A DNA stretch of 6,866 nucleotides from Acidimicrobiia bacterium UBA5794 (GCA_002418265.1 DIDS01000001.1:1-6866), one strand, 5' to 3'; numbered from the stretch's first letter, positions 1-6,176 are shown. Notes: generated by a model not told the origin, from the letters alone. Translations and numbers: made by a program.

Positions 1-24
1 GGATTTGAACCTAAAGTCTCGACT
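1..24 (-). repeat. Possible third, truncated tRNA-like core at the window edge
   Basis: Read on the minus strand, the first bases end in GGTTCAAATCC, the T-loop sequence of a tRNA, preceded by GAGACT. The same GAGACT-x(3)-GGTTCAAA order occurs in the right-hand tRNA-like core at 6018-6035. The tRNA acceptor side would lie before position 1 and cannot be seen. The sequence after it (25-136) does not resemble the arms of the two better copies. It may be another decayed attachment core or chance similarity. Confidence 0.3.
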
Positions 25-136
25 CAACGGAACCGGCAGCGGCGTTGCTCACGTTGCAAATGAGTCGTGTGAGCAGCGAAACGGGTGAATCCGTCCGATG
101 TATTCAGAATCGGTGATTCTTGACGTGGGACGAGAT

Positions 137-186
137 TGGTGGGCCTACGTGGATTTGAACCACGGACCTCATCCTTATCAGGGATG
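137..186 (-). other. tRNA-Ile(GAU) 3' half, attachment-core-like (left)
   Basis: On the minus strand this reads as an anticodon arm CATCC-CTGATAA-GGATG with anticodon GAT, variable loop AGGTC, T arm CGTGG-TTCAAAT-CCACG, acceptor strand TAGGCCC, discriminator A and an encoded CCA. Anticodon and T stems are fully paired. The 5' half (acceptor 5' strand and D arm) is absent: the bases from 187 on give no matching GGGCCTA strand or D arm, so this is not a working tRNA gene. A tRNA that starts at the anticodon loop and runs to the 3' end is the usual core shared by attP and attB for tRNA-targeting tyrosine integrases. I read it as an attachment junction left by an integrative element; that role is inference. 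Confidence 0.75.
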
Positions 187-436
187 CGCAGGGGGTGCCG
201 CTATACCTACAAAAACAGTGAAAACCCTTGTGGCGCTTGGAAAACTACCTTTCAGTACCTTGCATCATTTCGCACCATTTTTCATTCTCTTGTGCACGCG
301 ATGTGCACGCGGGGAATGGGTCCCCGCTCAAGGTCCAGGCGCTGTCGCCTCAGGCCGGGTCAGCTTCGGCTGGTCGGCAGGGATTGGTAGTCCTCAACGG
401 CCTTGGGCCCGAGATGGTTGACCGAGATCTCCCCCT
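141..436. repeat. Left copy of a ~300-bp imperfect direct repeat flanking the cargo
   Basis: This segment aligns base by base with 6006-6312 in the same orientation. Well-conserved blocks include GGGCCTACG at the start, TTTCAGTACCTTGCATC in the middle, CACGCGATGTGCACGCGGG after it, then a match around GTCAGCTT and another around CCTCAA-GGC-TTG, ending at GAGATCTC. The right copy is slightly longer, with a 4-base gap in the left copy near 392. The repeat contains, in order, a tRNA-Ile 3' half, a site cluster and the end of a decayed minus-strand gene. Repeats of this kind on both sides of a cargo fit the two ends of an integrated islet or two tandem islets at one tRNA site. Confidence 0.85.
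258..311. promoter_or_regulatory. Cluster of four TGC-core sites, integrase arm-site-like (left)
   Basis: Two abutting 10-mers, CCTTGCATCA (258-267) and TTTCGCACCA (268-277), are followed by TGTGCACGCG (291-300) and an identical TGTGCACGCG (302-311) on an 11-base period. On the minus strand they read as variants of a (C/T)GxTGCxxA theme. Short direct repeats beside a tRNA-derived core are what arm-type binding sites of a tyrosine integrase look like. The same cluster is kept in the right repeat, while the bases between sites vary more. No integrase gene is present in the window, so the assignment rests on arrangement only. Confidence 0.4.
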
Positions 437-465
437 CGATGATGATGGGGGGCTCAGGCTGCGTT
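340..465 (-). pseudogene. Decayed 3' end of a small element-borne gene (left)
   Basis: The minus strand reads EISVNHLGPKAVEDY and ends at a TGA at 360-362. The right repeat encodes EISGIYLVLKAIEGY at the matching place, with identical spacing of E-I-S, L, K-A-(V/I)-E and Y. A 4-base gap in the left copy just after this block shifts the frame. In the restored frame the left copy continues as PKLTRPE, matching KLTRD at the right-copy C-terminus. There is no ATG in the frame and it is closed by a stop upstream, so the piece is not a working gene. The family is not recognised. Its place next to an attachment core suggests the tail of an integrase or excisionase gene, but that is a guess. Confidence 0.4.
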
Positions 466-613
466 CTGCTGGGCTGTGGTCAGCACCAGAATCGGGTGTA
501 CGCGTAGGACGCGTAGCTGGTTCGCTGTAGCGATCTCCCGACACCCAGTACCGCAGAGACAGATTCCGTGGGGTTCACTAGGTGTGACAACCGGGGACGT
601 GGAATGATCTCAC
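437..613. other. No gene seen
   Basis: This stretch lies between the left repeat and the promoter region of the Fic gene. Frames that stay open here lack a ribosome binding site, and the longest (minus strand) runs into the Fic coding region on the opposite strand. No RNA gene, terminator hairpin or repeat stands out. Confidence 0.4.
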
Positions 614-686
614 GAAACTGTGAATCACCAGCATGTAATCCAAGTTGTACGCGTGAAACTGGGAAACTCCTGTTAGAATCCAAGTT
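614..686 (+). promoter_or_regulatory. Two imperfect tandem repeats in the fic promoter
   Basis: Positions 614-646 and 655-686 both begin GAAACTG and both end AATCCAAGTT, with partly matching bases between (roughly three quarters identical, one gap). The centre-to-centre distance is about 40 bases, near four helical turns, so the two units face the same side of the DNA. The second unit covers the -10 element and abuts the start codon. This arrangement suits a dimeric or cooperative repressor, possibly a product of the operon. The binding protein is unknown. Confidence 0.45.
674..679 (+). promoter_or_regulatory. -10 element TAGAAT of a leaderless fic transcript
   Basis: TAGAAT fits the actinobacterial -10 pattern TAnnnT and ends seven bases before the ATG at 687, so transcription would start at or one base before the start codon. 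No purine-rich ribosome binding site precedes that ATG, which supports leaderless translation. No clear TTGACA-like -35 lies at the usual spacing. Confidence 0.5.
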
Positions 687-1868
687 ATGTCTCTGCTGAG
701 CGAATCTCCAGTTGGTAGCACAATCACGATCACCGGTCACGATCACCGCTTCGGCGAGGACTACGCAGTCGAAGCGTTCTTGCCAGATCCTCTTCCAACG
801 GATATCCGGCTGCCCTCGCGAACATGGTCGCTGGTGACTGATGCAATGGTAGAACTTGGACGCCTCGATGCGGCGGCTCAGCTACTCCCCAATCCGCAAC
901 TGGTTGTGCGGGTCGCAACTCGTCTCGAAGCTGTTGGAACCTCGGCGCTTGAGGGAACATACGCCAACTTGGCTGAACTCTTCGCTGCCGAAGTAGAGGC
1001 GACAGGTGGAACGATCCCTGCACGGGTTCGCGAGGTTATGAACTACATTGCCGCCGTCAGCGCCGGCTCAGCATGGATCGAAGGCGCGCCCATTACGCGC
1101 GGACTGATGTCAACAATGCAGGCCACACTTGTGGAAGGCACCGAGTCCGACGGTCCAGAGGCAGGTGATGTGCGCACGACCCGCGTGTTCATCGGTCCTA
1201 AGTACCGACCGATTACCGAGGCGCGGTTCGTGCCACCTCCGCCTGGCGACCAGCTACTCCAAATGTACGAGGATTGGTTCGAGTGGGTCAGGGACGATCG
1301 CAATCCCCCGGAGATTCCCCTACTCGTTCGCGTTGCCATGGCGCACTACCAATTCGAGACGATCCACCCGTATCACGACGGCAACGGTCGAGTCGGTCGC
1401 CTCGCTGCCATGCTGCAGTTGATTCGAGAGGGCGTGCTCTCCTCCCCCGTGCTTTCGCTTTCTCCTTGGTTGAAGAGCCACGAAGACGAGTACAAGGACC
1501 GCCTCCTTGCCGTCAGCGAAACGGGTGACTGGGTGCCATGGGTGGAGTTCTTCATTACCGCAGTCACGTCCGAATCGAGAGCAGCACAGAATCGAATCCG
1601 ACGTTTGCTGGAGCTGCAAAGCGAGGTCAGCGAAACCGTCCGTGAGCTGGTGCCCCGCGGTCGCTTGGCCGTAGACATTGCTGATGATCTAATCGGATTC
1701 CCAATCGTGTCGGTCTCATCGGCTCAGCAACGGTACCGCAGATCCAACCAAGCGGCACGAAACGCAATCAATCGACTCGTCGACGTGGGAATCCTTGAGG
1801 CCTACGACCATGCGGCCTATGACAAGCGGTACTGGAACCCTCGTGTCTTCCAAGTCATCGGAGATTAG
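687..1868 (+). CDS. Fic-domain protein, predicted AMP-transferase of the self-inhibited (class II) type
   Basis: This 393-residue protein carries the Fic active-site motif HPYHDGNGRVGR at 227-238. The catalytic His is H227, the metal/phosphate-binding segment is DGNGR, and Arg238 closes the motif. An N-terminal inhibitory motif TSALEG (85-90) fits (S/T)xxxE(G/N); in class II Fic enzymes its Glu (here E89) blocks ATP binding until released. Residues 166-185, RVFIGP...PPPP, match the flap that positions the target. The C-terminal part (about 300-393) looks helical with a winged-helix-like end. The family usually transfers AMP from ATP to a Ser, Thr or Tyr of a target protein in the cytoplasm; the target here is unknown. 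Tyr replaces the usual Phe at the third motif position. It is first in a probable operon: a small ORF follows after 48 bp and the ATPase protein after that. The start at 687 is favoured by the -10 element seven bases upstream. Confidence 0.92.
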   Translation: MSLLSESPVGSTITITGHDHRFGEDYAVEAFLPDPLPTDIRLPSRTWSLVTDAMVELGRLDAAAQLLPNPQLVVRVATRLEAVGTSALEGTYANLAELFAAEVEATGGTIPARVREVMNYIAAVSAGSAWIEGAPITRGLMSTMQATLVEGTESDGPEAGDVRTTRVFIGPKYRPITEARFVPPPPGDQLLQMYEDWFEWVRDDRNPPEIPLLVRVAMAHYQFETIHPYHDGNGRVGRLAAMLQLIREGVLSSPVLSLSPWLKSHEDEYKDRLLAVSETGDWVPWVEFFITAVTSESRAAQNRIRRLLELQSEVSETVRELVPRGRLAVDIADDLIGFPIVSVSSAQQRYRRSNQAARNAINRLVDVGILEAYDHAAYDKRYWNPRVFQVIGD

Positions 1869-1916
1869 TCAATCGCCCTTACCACCCGAGGCAAGCATTT
1901 CAGAAAGGTGCAATCA

Positions 1917-2030
1917 ATGGAAATCAACGTCTCGATACCCCTCGATGCGGATGGATATCTAAGTCGAGGCGGGTGGAACGGAATCGATGTAGACGGGCAC
2001 AATGAACCTCGCCTTCGCTGCCGGGGATAG
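1917..2030 (+). CDS. 37-residue small protein or truncated gene remnant
   Basis: An ATG at 1917 is preceded by AGAAAGG (1902-1908), a good Shine-Dalgarno with eight bases to the start. The ORF starts MEINVSIPLDADGYLSR and ends at TAG 2028-2030. It sits 48 bp after fic and 108 bp before the preferred start of the next gene, so it would be in the same transcript. From memory, the first 15 or so residues resemble the start of short actinobacterial zinc-ribbon proteins of the PLDSDGFLRREC kind. The cysteine pair expected right after that block is missing and only one Cys is left near the end. It may therefore be the stump of such a gene, a real small protein, or a leader ORF coupled to the next gene. 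Function unknown. Confidence 0.45.
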   Translation: MEINVSIPLDADGYLSRGGWNGIDVDGHNEPRLRCRG

Positions 2031-2126
2031 TTGAGAACTCATGTTGTGTTGGTCAAATGCCGACAGCAGCATTCTGGCGGCATCATGGCTACCGTCGGCG
2101 ATGAGATGGACACGTCCGTGGGAACC

Positions 2127-2131
2127 GGAGG
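2127..2131 (+). promoter_or_regulatory. Ribosome binding site GGAGG that decides the GTG start at 2139
   Basis: GGAGG lies seven bases before GTG 2139. The same frame is open back to a TTG at 2031 with ATG codons at 2085 and 2106, but none of those has a comparable site. The residues before the GTG (a Gly/Thr/Ser-rich run) do not look like folded protein, whereas directly after it comes a beta-strand start, KLFFGYPSE. Confidence 0.7.
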
Positions 2132-2138
2132 ATCGACC

Positions 2139-4526
2139 GTGACAAATCCGAAGCTGTTCTTCGGTTACCCGTCAGAACCACGTCAGCTCAACCAGACGGT
2201 CGCAAAAGGTGGAAACCTGATCCGAGGATTAGGCCGACTGGACGTCACACTGTGGGAGGAGCTGAGGGTCGCCGGTCGGTTCGTTATCGATGTCATTCTG
2301 CAGGAGATCGAGAACTCGGACTTATGCGTTTTCGACGTGACCGTGGCCAACCAGAACGTAATGTTCGAGCTGGGCTACGCCATCGGATCCAATCGACCGG
2401 TGTGGCTCCTTCGAGACACCAAGTGGGAGGACCTGGATAAAGACTTCAAAGCGCTTCGTTTCCTTACCACCGTCGGATACGTGGACTACACATCATCGGA
2501 AGACATTCGAACCGCGTACCTCACGGACACACCCCTTGACAATGTCACGCCGATATTCACCGAGTCAATCCAGCCGACTCTTCGCTCCGGAGACCATGCA
2601 TCTGTCTTCTATGTGATGAGCCCGATTGCTGACGATTCCTCGCGGGCGATCTCGCGACGTGTTGATGAGGAGAATGGGAAGCCGCTCCCGGTGATCCAAT
2701 TTGACCCAGCAGAGTCCACGGTGGAATCCCTTACTTGGGTATCGCAGCAGATCTTCAAAGCCGCGGTCACGGTTGTGCACTTCGCTACACCGGGACGACG
2801 CGGAGCCGACGTCCATAATGCGCGTAGTGCCTTGATTGGCGGGCTTGCCCATGGCATGGGTAAACCTGTTCTGCTGTTGGCCGACGACGACTATCTCACG
2901 CCGATCGACTACCGCGACATGGCCCGAACATATAGCACCCCTCGAATAGCGAAGACTCAGGTTTCGACCTGGCTCGACGACAACCTCTCGAATCTGCATG
3001 CCCGAGGTTCGACGGTCGCCGACCGTGCAGCTCAGATCGCCCTCGCGACCGAGCTGAAGAATCTGACGTTGGGCGACCACATAGCCGAGAACGAAGTCGC
3101 GATGTTGGACACCTACTTTGTTGAAACGCCTGCGTTCTTGCAAGTGATTTCCGACACATCCGGAATATTTGTTGGCCGAAAGGGATCAGGCAAGACTGCG
3201 GCGTTCTTCCAGGCGGCATCAGCCCTAAGCCAAGACAGGCGAGTGCTTGCAACAGTGATCAAACCACGGAGCTACGAGCTGGCTGGCGTCGTCGGCCTGC
3301 TCCGAAAATATGGCGGGTCCGAGGTTCAGGAATTCCTAGTTGAGGCAGTGTGGACATTTCTCCTCTACACCTCGATCGCGGCGGCGGCTGTTGCGGAGAT
3401 CGAATCGCGCCCGGCTGGTCCGCCTGATCGCGGCTCGCCGGAGTGGGAGCTCGTGAATTATGCAAGTCAGTATCCGCAGTTCTTCGAACCGGATTTCGCC
3501 CTTCGGTTGGAATACGCAGTGGAGAAGCTACTCCAGGTCGACATGTCGTCCTCGATCGCCGCCACTAGAGAGCGGATTGTCGGAGCCCTTCACAACGACG
3601 TTTTGCAGTTCCTGCGCCAACTTCTAGGCAGGGTGTTCAAACGTCGGAAACGCATCGCGTTGATCGTTGACAATCTTGACAAACTATGGGACGAGAAGGC
3701 AGAGACGACCATCTTGGCACCATTCCTTCTTGGCCTGATTTCAGCGACTAATCGACTCTCTCAGGATTTTGCTCGGGATGACGCTTGGCGGGACTCAGTT
3801 CGAGTGACATACGCGATTTTCCTCCGGGAGGACGTGTTCCGCTATGTCCGCGAGGTCGCTCGAGAACCGGACAAACTTCCCGTTCATTGGATGCGGTGGA
3901 GCGATGTTGGTCTCCTGAGACGGGTTGCGGAGTTGCGGTACGAAGCCGCCCGAGACAGCGCTGTGCCGGCCGGTGAGCTTTGGGACAAGTACTTTCCTGC
4001 TGAAATCGCCGGTATTCCGGCGTCGGAGTACTTGATTTCGCGGATTCTCCCTAGGCCACGCGATCTTGTGCTCCTCTGCAATGCTGCAATTGCGACTGCA
4101 GTCGCTCACGGCAACAATCGCGTCGAACCGGGTGACGTGTTGGGCGCGGAACAGGAATACTCACTTTTCGCCTTCGAAGCCGTGCAGGTTGAAGGAAGCA
4201 CCCTCGGATTGCCGCTTGAGGACATACTCTACGCGTTTGCTGGAGAGAATGCTTACCTACACGAAAGCGACGTTCTTGCCATTTTCGAATCCGTATCTGT
4301 CGATCCAGCAGAGTACCAAGAGGCGCTAATCCGTCTTGTCCAACTCTCGTTCTTGGGCCGCGAGACTGGAGATGGTTCGTTTGAATACGCCGATCAGGCA
4401 GTTGACCTTCGCAAGATCGAAATCTTGGCGACGAAACTGGCCAACGGACGTGGCGCTGAAGCTAGATTCGCAGTTCATCCCGCGTTTCGAACATTCCTTG
4501 AGGTCGTCGAACCGATAGAAAGGTAG
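2139..4526 (+). CDS. Fusion of two deoxyribosyltransferase/TIR-like modules with a P-loop ATPase; candidate immune effector
   Basis: With the GTG start the protein has 795 residues. Module 1 (about 1-130) begins KLFFGYPSEP and has DLCVFDVT (61-68) and NVMFELGYA (73-81). This is the strand-Asp, Asn-x-x-x-Glu pattern of nucleoside 2-deoxyribosyltransferases and related TIR-like NADases, with E77 the expected catalytic Glu. Module 2 (about 150-285) repeats the plan (VFYVMSP, VVHFATP, GLAHGMGKPVLLLAD) but has no Glu at the equivalent place, so it may only bind a ligand. The ATPase part has Walker A GRKGSGKT (346-353), Walker B RIALIVDNLD with D511, a possible sensor segment FLRED (561-565) and RILPRPRDL (635-643). 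It resembles STAND-like NTPases, in particular the group labelled Sll1717-type. A helical, winged-helix-like C-terminus (about 680-795) follows. No signal peptide or membrane segment is seen, so it is cytoplasmic. The likely logic is that the ATPase senses or oligomerises and module 1 cleaves a nucleotide. That logic is inferred; the ATPase call is firm. Confidence 0.85.
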   Translation: MTNPKLFFGYPSEPRQLNQTVAKGGNLIRGLGRLDVTLWEELRVAGRFVIDVILQEIENSDLCVFDVTVANQNVMFELGYAIGSNRPVWLLRDTKWEDLDKDFKALRFLTTVGYVDYTSSEDIRTAYLTDTPLDNVTPIFTESIQPTLRSGDHASVFYVMSPIADDSSRAISRRVDEENGKPLPVIQFDPAESTVESLTWVSQQIFKAAVTVVHFATPGRRGADVHNARSALIGGLAHGMGKPVLLLADDDYLTPIDYRDMARTYSTPRIAKTQVSTWLDDNLSNLHARGSTVADRAAQIALATELKNLTLGDHIAENEVAMLDTYFVETPAFLQVISDTSGIFVGRKGSGKTAAFFQAASALSQDRRVLATVIKPRSYELAGVVGLLRKYGGSEVQEFLVEAVWTFLLYTSIAAAAVAEIESRPAGPPDRGSPEWELVNYASQYPQFFEPDFALRLEYAVEKLLQVDMSSSIAATRERIVGALHNDVLQFLRQLLGRVFKRRKRIALIVDNLDKLWDEKAETTILAPFLLGLISATNRLSQDFARDDAWRDSVRVTYAIFLREDVFRYVREVAREPDKLPVHWMRWSDVGLLRRVAELRYEAARDSAVPAGELWDKYFPAEIAGIPASEYLISRILPRPRDLVLLCNAAIATAVAHGNNRVEPGDVLGAEQEYSLFAFEAVQVEGSTLGLPLEDILYAFAGENAYLHESDVLAIFESVSVDPAEYQEALIRLVQLSFLGRETGDGSFEYADQAVDLRKIEILATKLANGRGAEARFAVHPAFRTFLEVVEPIER

Positions 4527-4558
4527 GCAATGGCGGCTCCGCTCACCTGCAATAGATT

Positions 4559-4567
4559 CTTGCGCGC
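4559..4567. repeat. Left target-site duplication CTTGCGCGC
   Basis: The nine bases CTTGCGCGC occur immediately outside both ends of the insertion sequence (4559-4567 and 5971-5979). Nine bases is within the 8-9 bp range made by IS256-family transposases. Confidence 0.8.
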
Positions 4568-4571
4568 GGCA

Positions 4572-4598
4572 GTGTCCCGTTGAGTGGTGTAAATGAGG
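4572..4598 (+). repeat. Terminal inverted repeat, transposase-distal end
   Basis: The sequence begins GTGTCCCGT and contains AGTGGTG and AAAT; it pairs with 5941-5967 in inverted orientation, 22 of 27 positions identical. It lies 28 bp beyond the transposase stop codon. Confidence 0.85.
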
Positions 4599-4626
4599 TT
4601 GTGCCTCTCAGCGGTTGTTTGTCATG

Positions 4627-5865
4627 TTAGGCGGCGGGGAGTTCTGGTGTGTAGGGCGCGTTGACCTCCTGTGGTGGTTGCCCGATCCGGTTCATGGATC
4701 CTTCTGATAGGTAGCGGCGTTCGTTGGTTTGCCATTCGTCGTGGGTTTCAGCCAGGACGGCACCAACGAGTCGGATCACGGATTCGTCGTTGGGGAAGAT
4801 TCCTATGACTTTGGAACGACGTTTGATTTCTTTGTTGACTCGCTCGAGGGGGTTGGTTGATGCAATCTTTGACCAGTGTGGTTGGGGAAACTCGGCATAG
4901 GCTGTGACGTCGTGTTCAGCGTTGGTGAGGAGTTCGGCTGCTTTGGGATATCGGGTTTCGAGCATCGAAGCGACCTGGCGGAGTTGGGTTCTGGTGGATT
5001 CGGCGTCTGGTTGCACGAAGATGGTCCTAACGGTTGCTCCGATCATTTGTTTGTGGCTTTTGGGGATGTGGGCCATCAGGTTGCGCAACAGATGCACTTT
5101 GCATCGTTGCCACGCTGATCCCGAAAAGACTCGCTCTATGGCGTTTTTGAGTCCGGGGTGGGCGTCTGAGATCACGAGCTTGACACCGTCAAGGCCCCGG
5201 TCCTTCAACGAGCGCAGGAACTGGGTCCAGAACACTTCGTCTTCTGAATCCCCGACATCGAGGCCCAACACTTCCCTGTTTCCGTTGGTGGCGACCCCGG
5301 TTGCGATCACGACAGCCCTTGACACGACGTGGTGATCGACGCGGGCTTTGACATAGGTGGCATCGAGATACACATAGGGGAATCCCACATGGTCCAGGCG
5401 CCGGGTGCGGAACACGGCTACGTGTTCATCGATCTCACCACAGATACGGCTGACCGTGGATTTCGATACCCCAGTGTCGCAACCCAACGCTTTGACGAGG
5501 TCATCGACTTTCCTCGTTGAGGTGCCCGTGACATATGCGGTCATGATCACCGCCCACAGGGCCTTGTCGACCCGACGTCTGGGTTCAAGAAGCGACGGGA
5601 AGAATGACCCGGCCCGCAGCTTCGGGATCCGCAACTCAACATCACCTGCTTGAGTGGACAAGGCACGTTCACGGGTCCCGTTGCGATAGTTCAACCGGGT
5701 ATCGGTGCGTTCATGACGCCCAGCACCGATCTTAGTCGTGACCTCGGCATCGATCAGGTCCTGGAGCGCTTGTTCCAACAACGAGCGGAACAGTTCTTTT
5801 GTACCCTCATCACCGAAACGTGCAAGCACATCAGCAAACGTTGAGGCATCATCATGGTGGGTCAT
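4627..5865 (-). CDS. IS256-family (Mutator-type) transposase
   Basis: This 412-residue DDE transposase excises and inserts the surrounding element. The catalytic triad is visible: D168 in YLDATYVKAR, D234 in VISDAHPGL and E341 in NPLERVNKEIKRR. WQRCKVHLLRN (252-262) between the second D and the E is a hallmark of the family, and the length is typical. The frame is open to an ATG at 5928. The start at 5865 (MTHHDD) is preferred because AAGGAG lies about ten bases upstream of it, while the extra 21 residues would begin without such a site. No frameshift or missing key residue is seen, so the enzyme should be active. It is transcribed against the fic-ATPase operon from a promoter inside the right end of the element. 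Confidence 0.95.
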   Translation of the reverse strand: MTHHDDASTFADVLARFGDEGTKELFRSLLEQALQDLIDAEVTTKIGAGRHERTDTRLNYRNGTRERALSTQAGDVELRIPKLRAGSFFPSLLEPRRRVDKALWAVIMTAYVTGTSTRKVDDLVKALGCDTGVSKSTVSRICGEIDEHVAVFRTRRLDHVGFPYVYLDATYVKARVDHHVVSRAVVIATGVATNGNREVLGLDVGDSEDEVFWTQFLRSLKDRGLDGVKLVISDAHPGLKNAIERVFSGSAWQRCKVHLLRNLMAHIPKSHKQMIGATVRTIFVQPDAESTRTQLRQVASMLETRYPKAAELLTNAEHDVTAYAEFPQPHWSKIASTNPLERVNKEIKRRSKVIGIFPNDESVIRLVGAVLAETHDEWQTNERRYLSEGSMNRIGQPPQEVNAPYTPELPAA

Positions 5866-5940
5866 CGTGTGGCATCTCCTTACGAGCTCGTGGATGAACT
5901 CGCTGAGAGTCACACGGTGACCCTTCAAGAAAAGGACCTA

Positions 5941-5967
5941 CCCAATTTCCACCACTTCACGGGACAC
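5941..5967 (-). repeat. Terminal inverted repeat, transposase-proximal end
   Basis: The minus strand begins GTGTCCCGT and contains AGTGGTG and AAAT, matching the other end of the element. It lies about 75 bp upstream of the transposase start. Confidence 0.85.
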
Positions 5968-5970
5968 ATA

Positions 5971-5979
5971 CTTGCGCGC
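5971..5979. repeat. Right target-site duplication CTTGCGCGC
   Basis: Identical to 4559-4567. Joining 4567 to 5980 restores the uninterrupted sequence between the ATPase gene and the right direct repeat. Confidence 0.8.
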
Positions 5980-6005
5980 TGTTGCGGAGAGGCCATTGAG
6001 AGGGA

Positions 6006-6051
6006 GGGCCTACGCGGGTTTGAACCACGAGTCTCATCTTTATCAGGCGTG
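6006..6051 (-). other. Decayed tRNA-Ile 3' half, attachment-core-like (right)
   Basis: The minus strand gives anticodon loop CTGATAA, T arm CGTGG-TTCAAAC-CCGCG (still pairable with one G-U) and acceptor TAGGCCC. The anticodon stem is broken (CACGC against AGATG) and the CCA is gone, as the acceptor is followed by TCCC. No tRNA 5' half is present, so it cannot work as a tRNA. It is the counterpart of 137-186 and would mark the other end of the cargo islet or the end of the next one in a tandem row. Confidence 0.7.
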
Positions 6052-6122
6052 GACAGGCGGTGTGGCCATACCTGCAAGACCAGCGGAAACCATTGTGGCG
6101 CAAGGAAAACTAGCTTTCAGTA

Positions 6123-6176
6123 CCTTGCATCGTTCTGCACCATTTTCCATTCTCTTTTGCACGCGATGTGCACGCG
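6123..6176. promoter_or_regulatory. Cluster of four TGC-core sites, integrase arm-site-like (right)
   Basis: CCTTGCATCG (6123-6132), TTCTGCACCA (6133-6142), TTTGCACGCG (6156-6165) and TGTGCACGCG (6167-6176) match the left cluster in order and spacing, including the 11-base period of the last pair. Confidence 0.4.

Larger units (their letters stand above)
4568..5970 (-). mobile_element. Complete IS256-family insertion sequence, about 1403 bp
   Basis: The element has a single transposase gene, terminal inverted repeats (22 of 27 bases identical) and a perfect 9-bp target duplication, all as expected for IS256. Its length is normal for the family. It lies 41 bp after the stop codon of the ATPase gene and about 35 bp before the right tRNA-like core, so it interrupts only intergenic DNA. 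The intact duplication points to a fairly recent, simple insertion. The exact outer bases differ by one between the ends (GGCA versus TAT before GTGTCCC), so each boundary may be off by a base or two. Confidence 0.9.

Noticed and set aside
74..88. 15-base identity CAGCGAAACGGGTGA with 1514-1528 inside fic
   Set aside because: The match does not extend on either side and has no positional logic; most likely chance.
137..212. A complete tRNA-Ile gene
   Set aside because: The 3' half is excellent, but no acceptor 5' strand or D arm is found upstream on the minus strand, so the molecule could not fold.
98..421. Open frames across the left repeat reading GFEPRTSSLSG or DLNHGPHPYQ
   Set aside because: These are opposite-strand translations of the tRNA anticodon and T arms, a well-known source of false hypothetical proteins. 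The right repeat gives the same artefact (5854-6282).
2565..3143. Long minus-strand frame inside the ATPase gene
   Set aside because: It lies opposite strongly coding sequence, has no ribosome binding site and no recognisable domain; a shadow of the real gene.
5866..5928. N-terminal 21-residue extension of the transposase
   Set aside because: The shorter start has AAGGAG at about ten bases; the extension lacks a comparable site.
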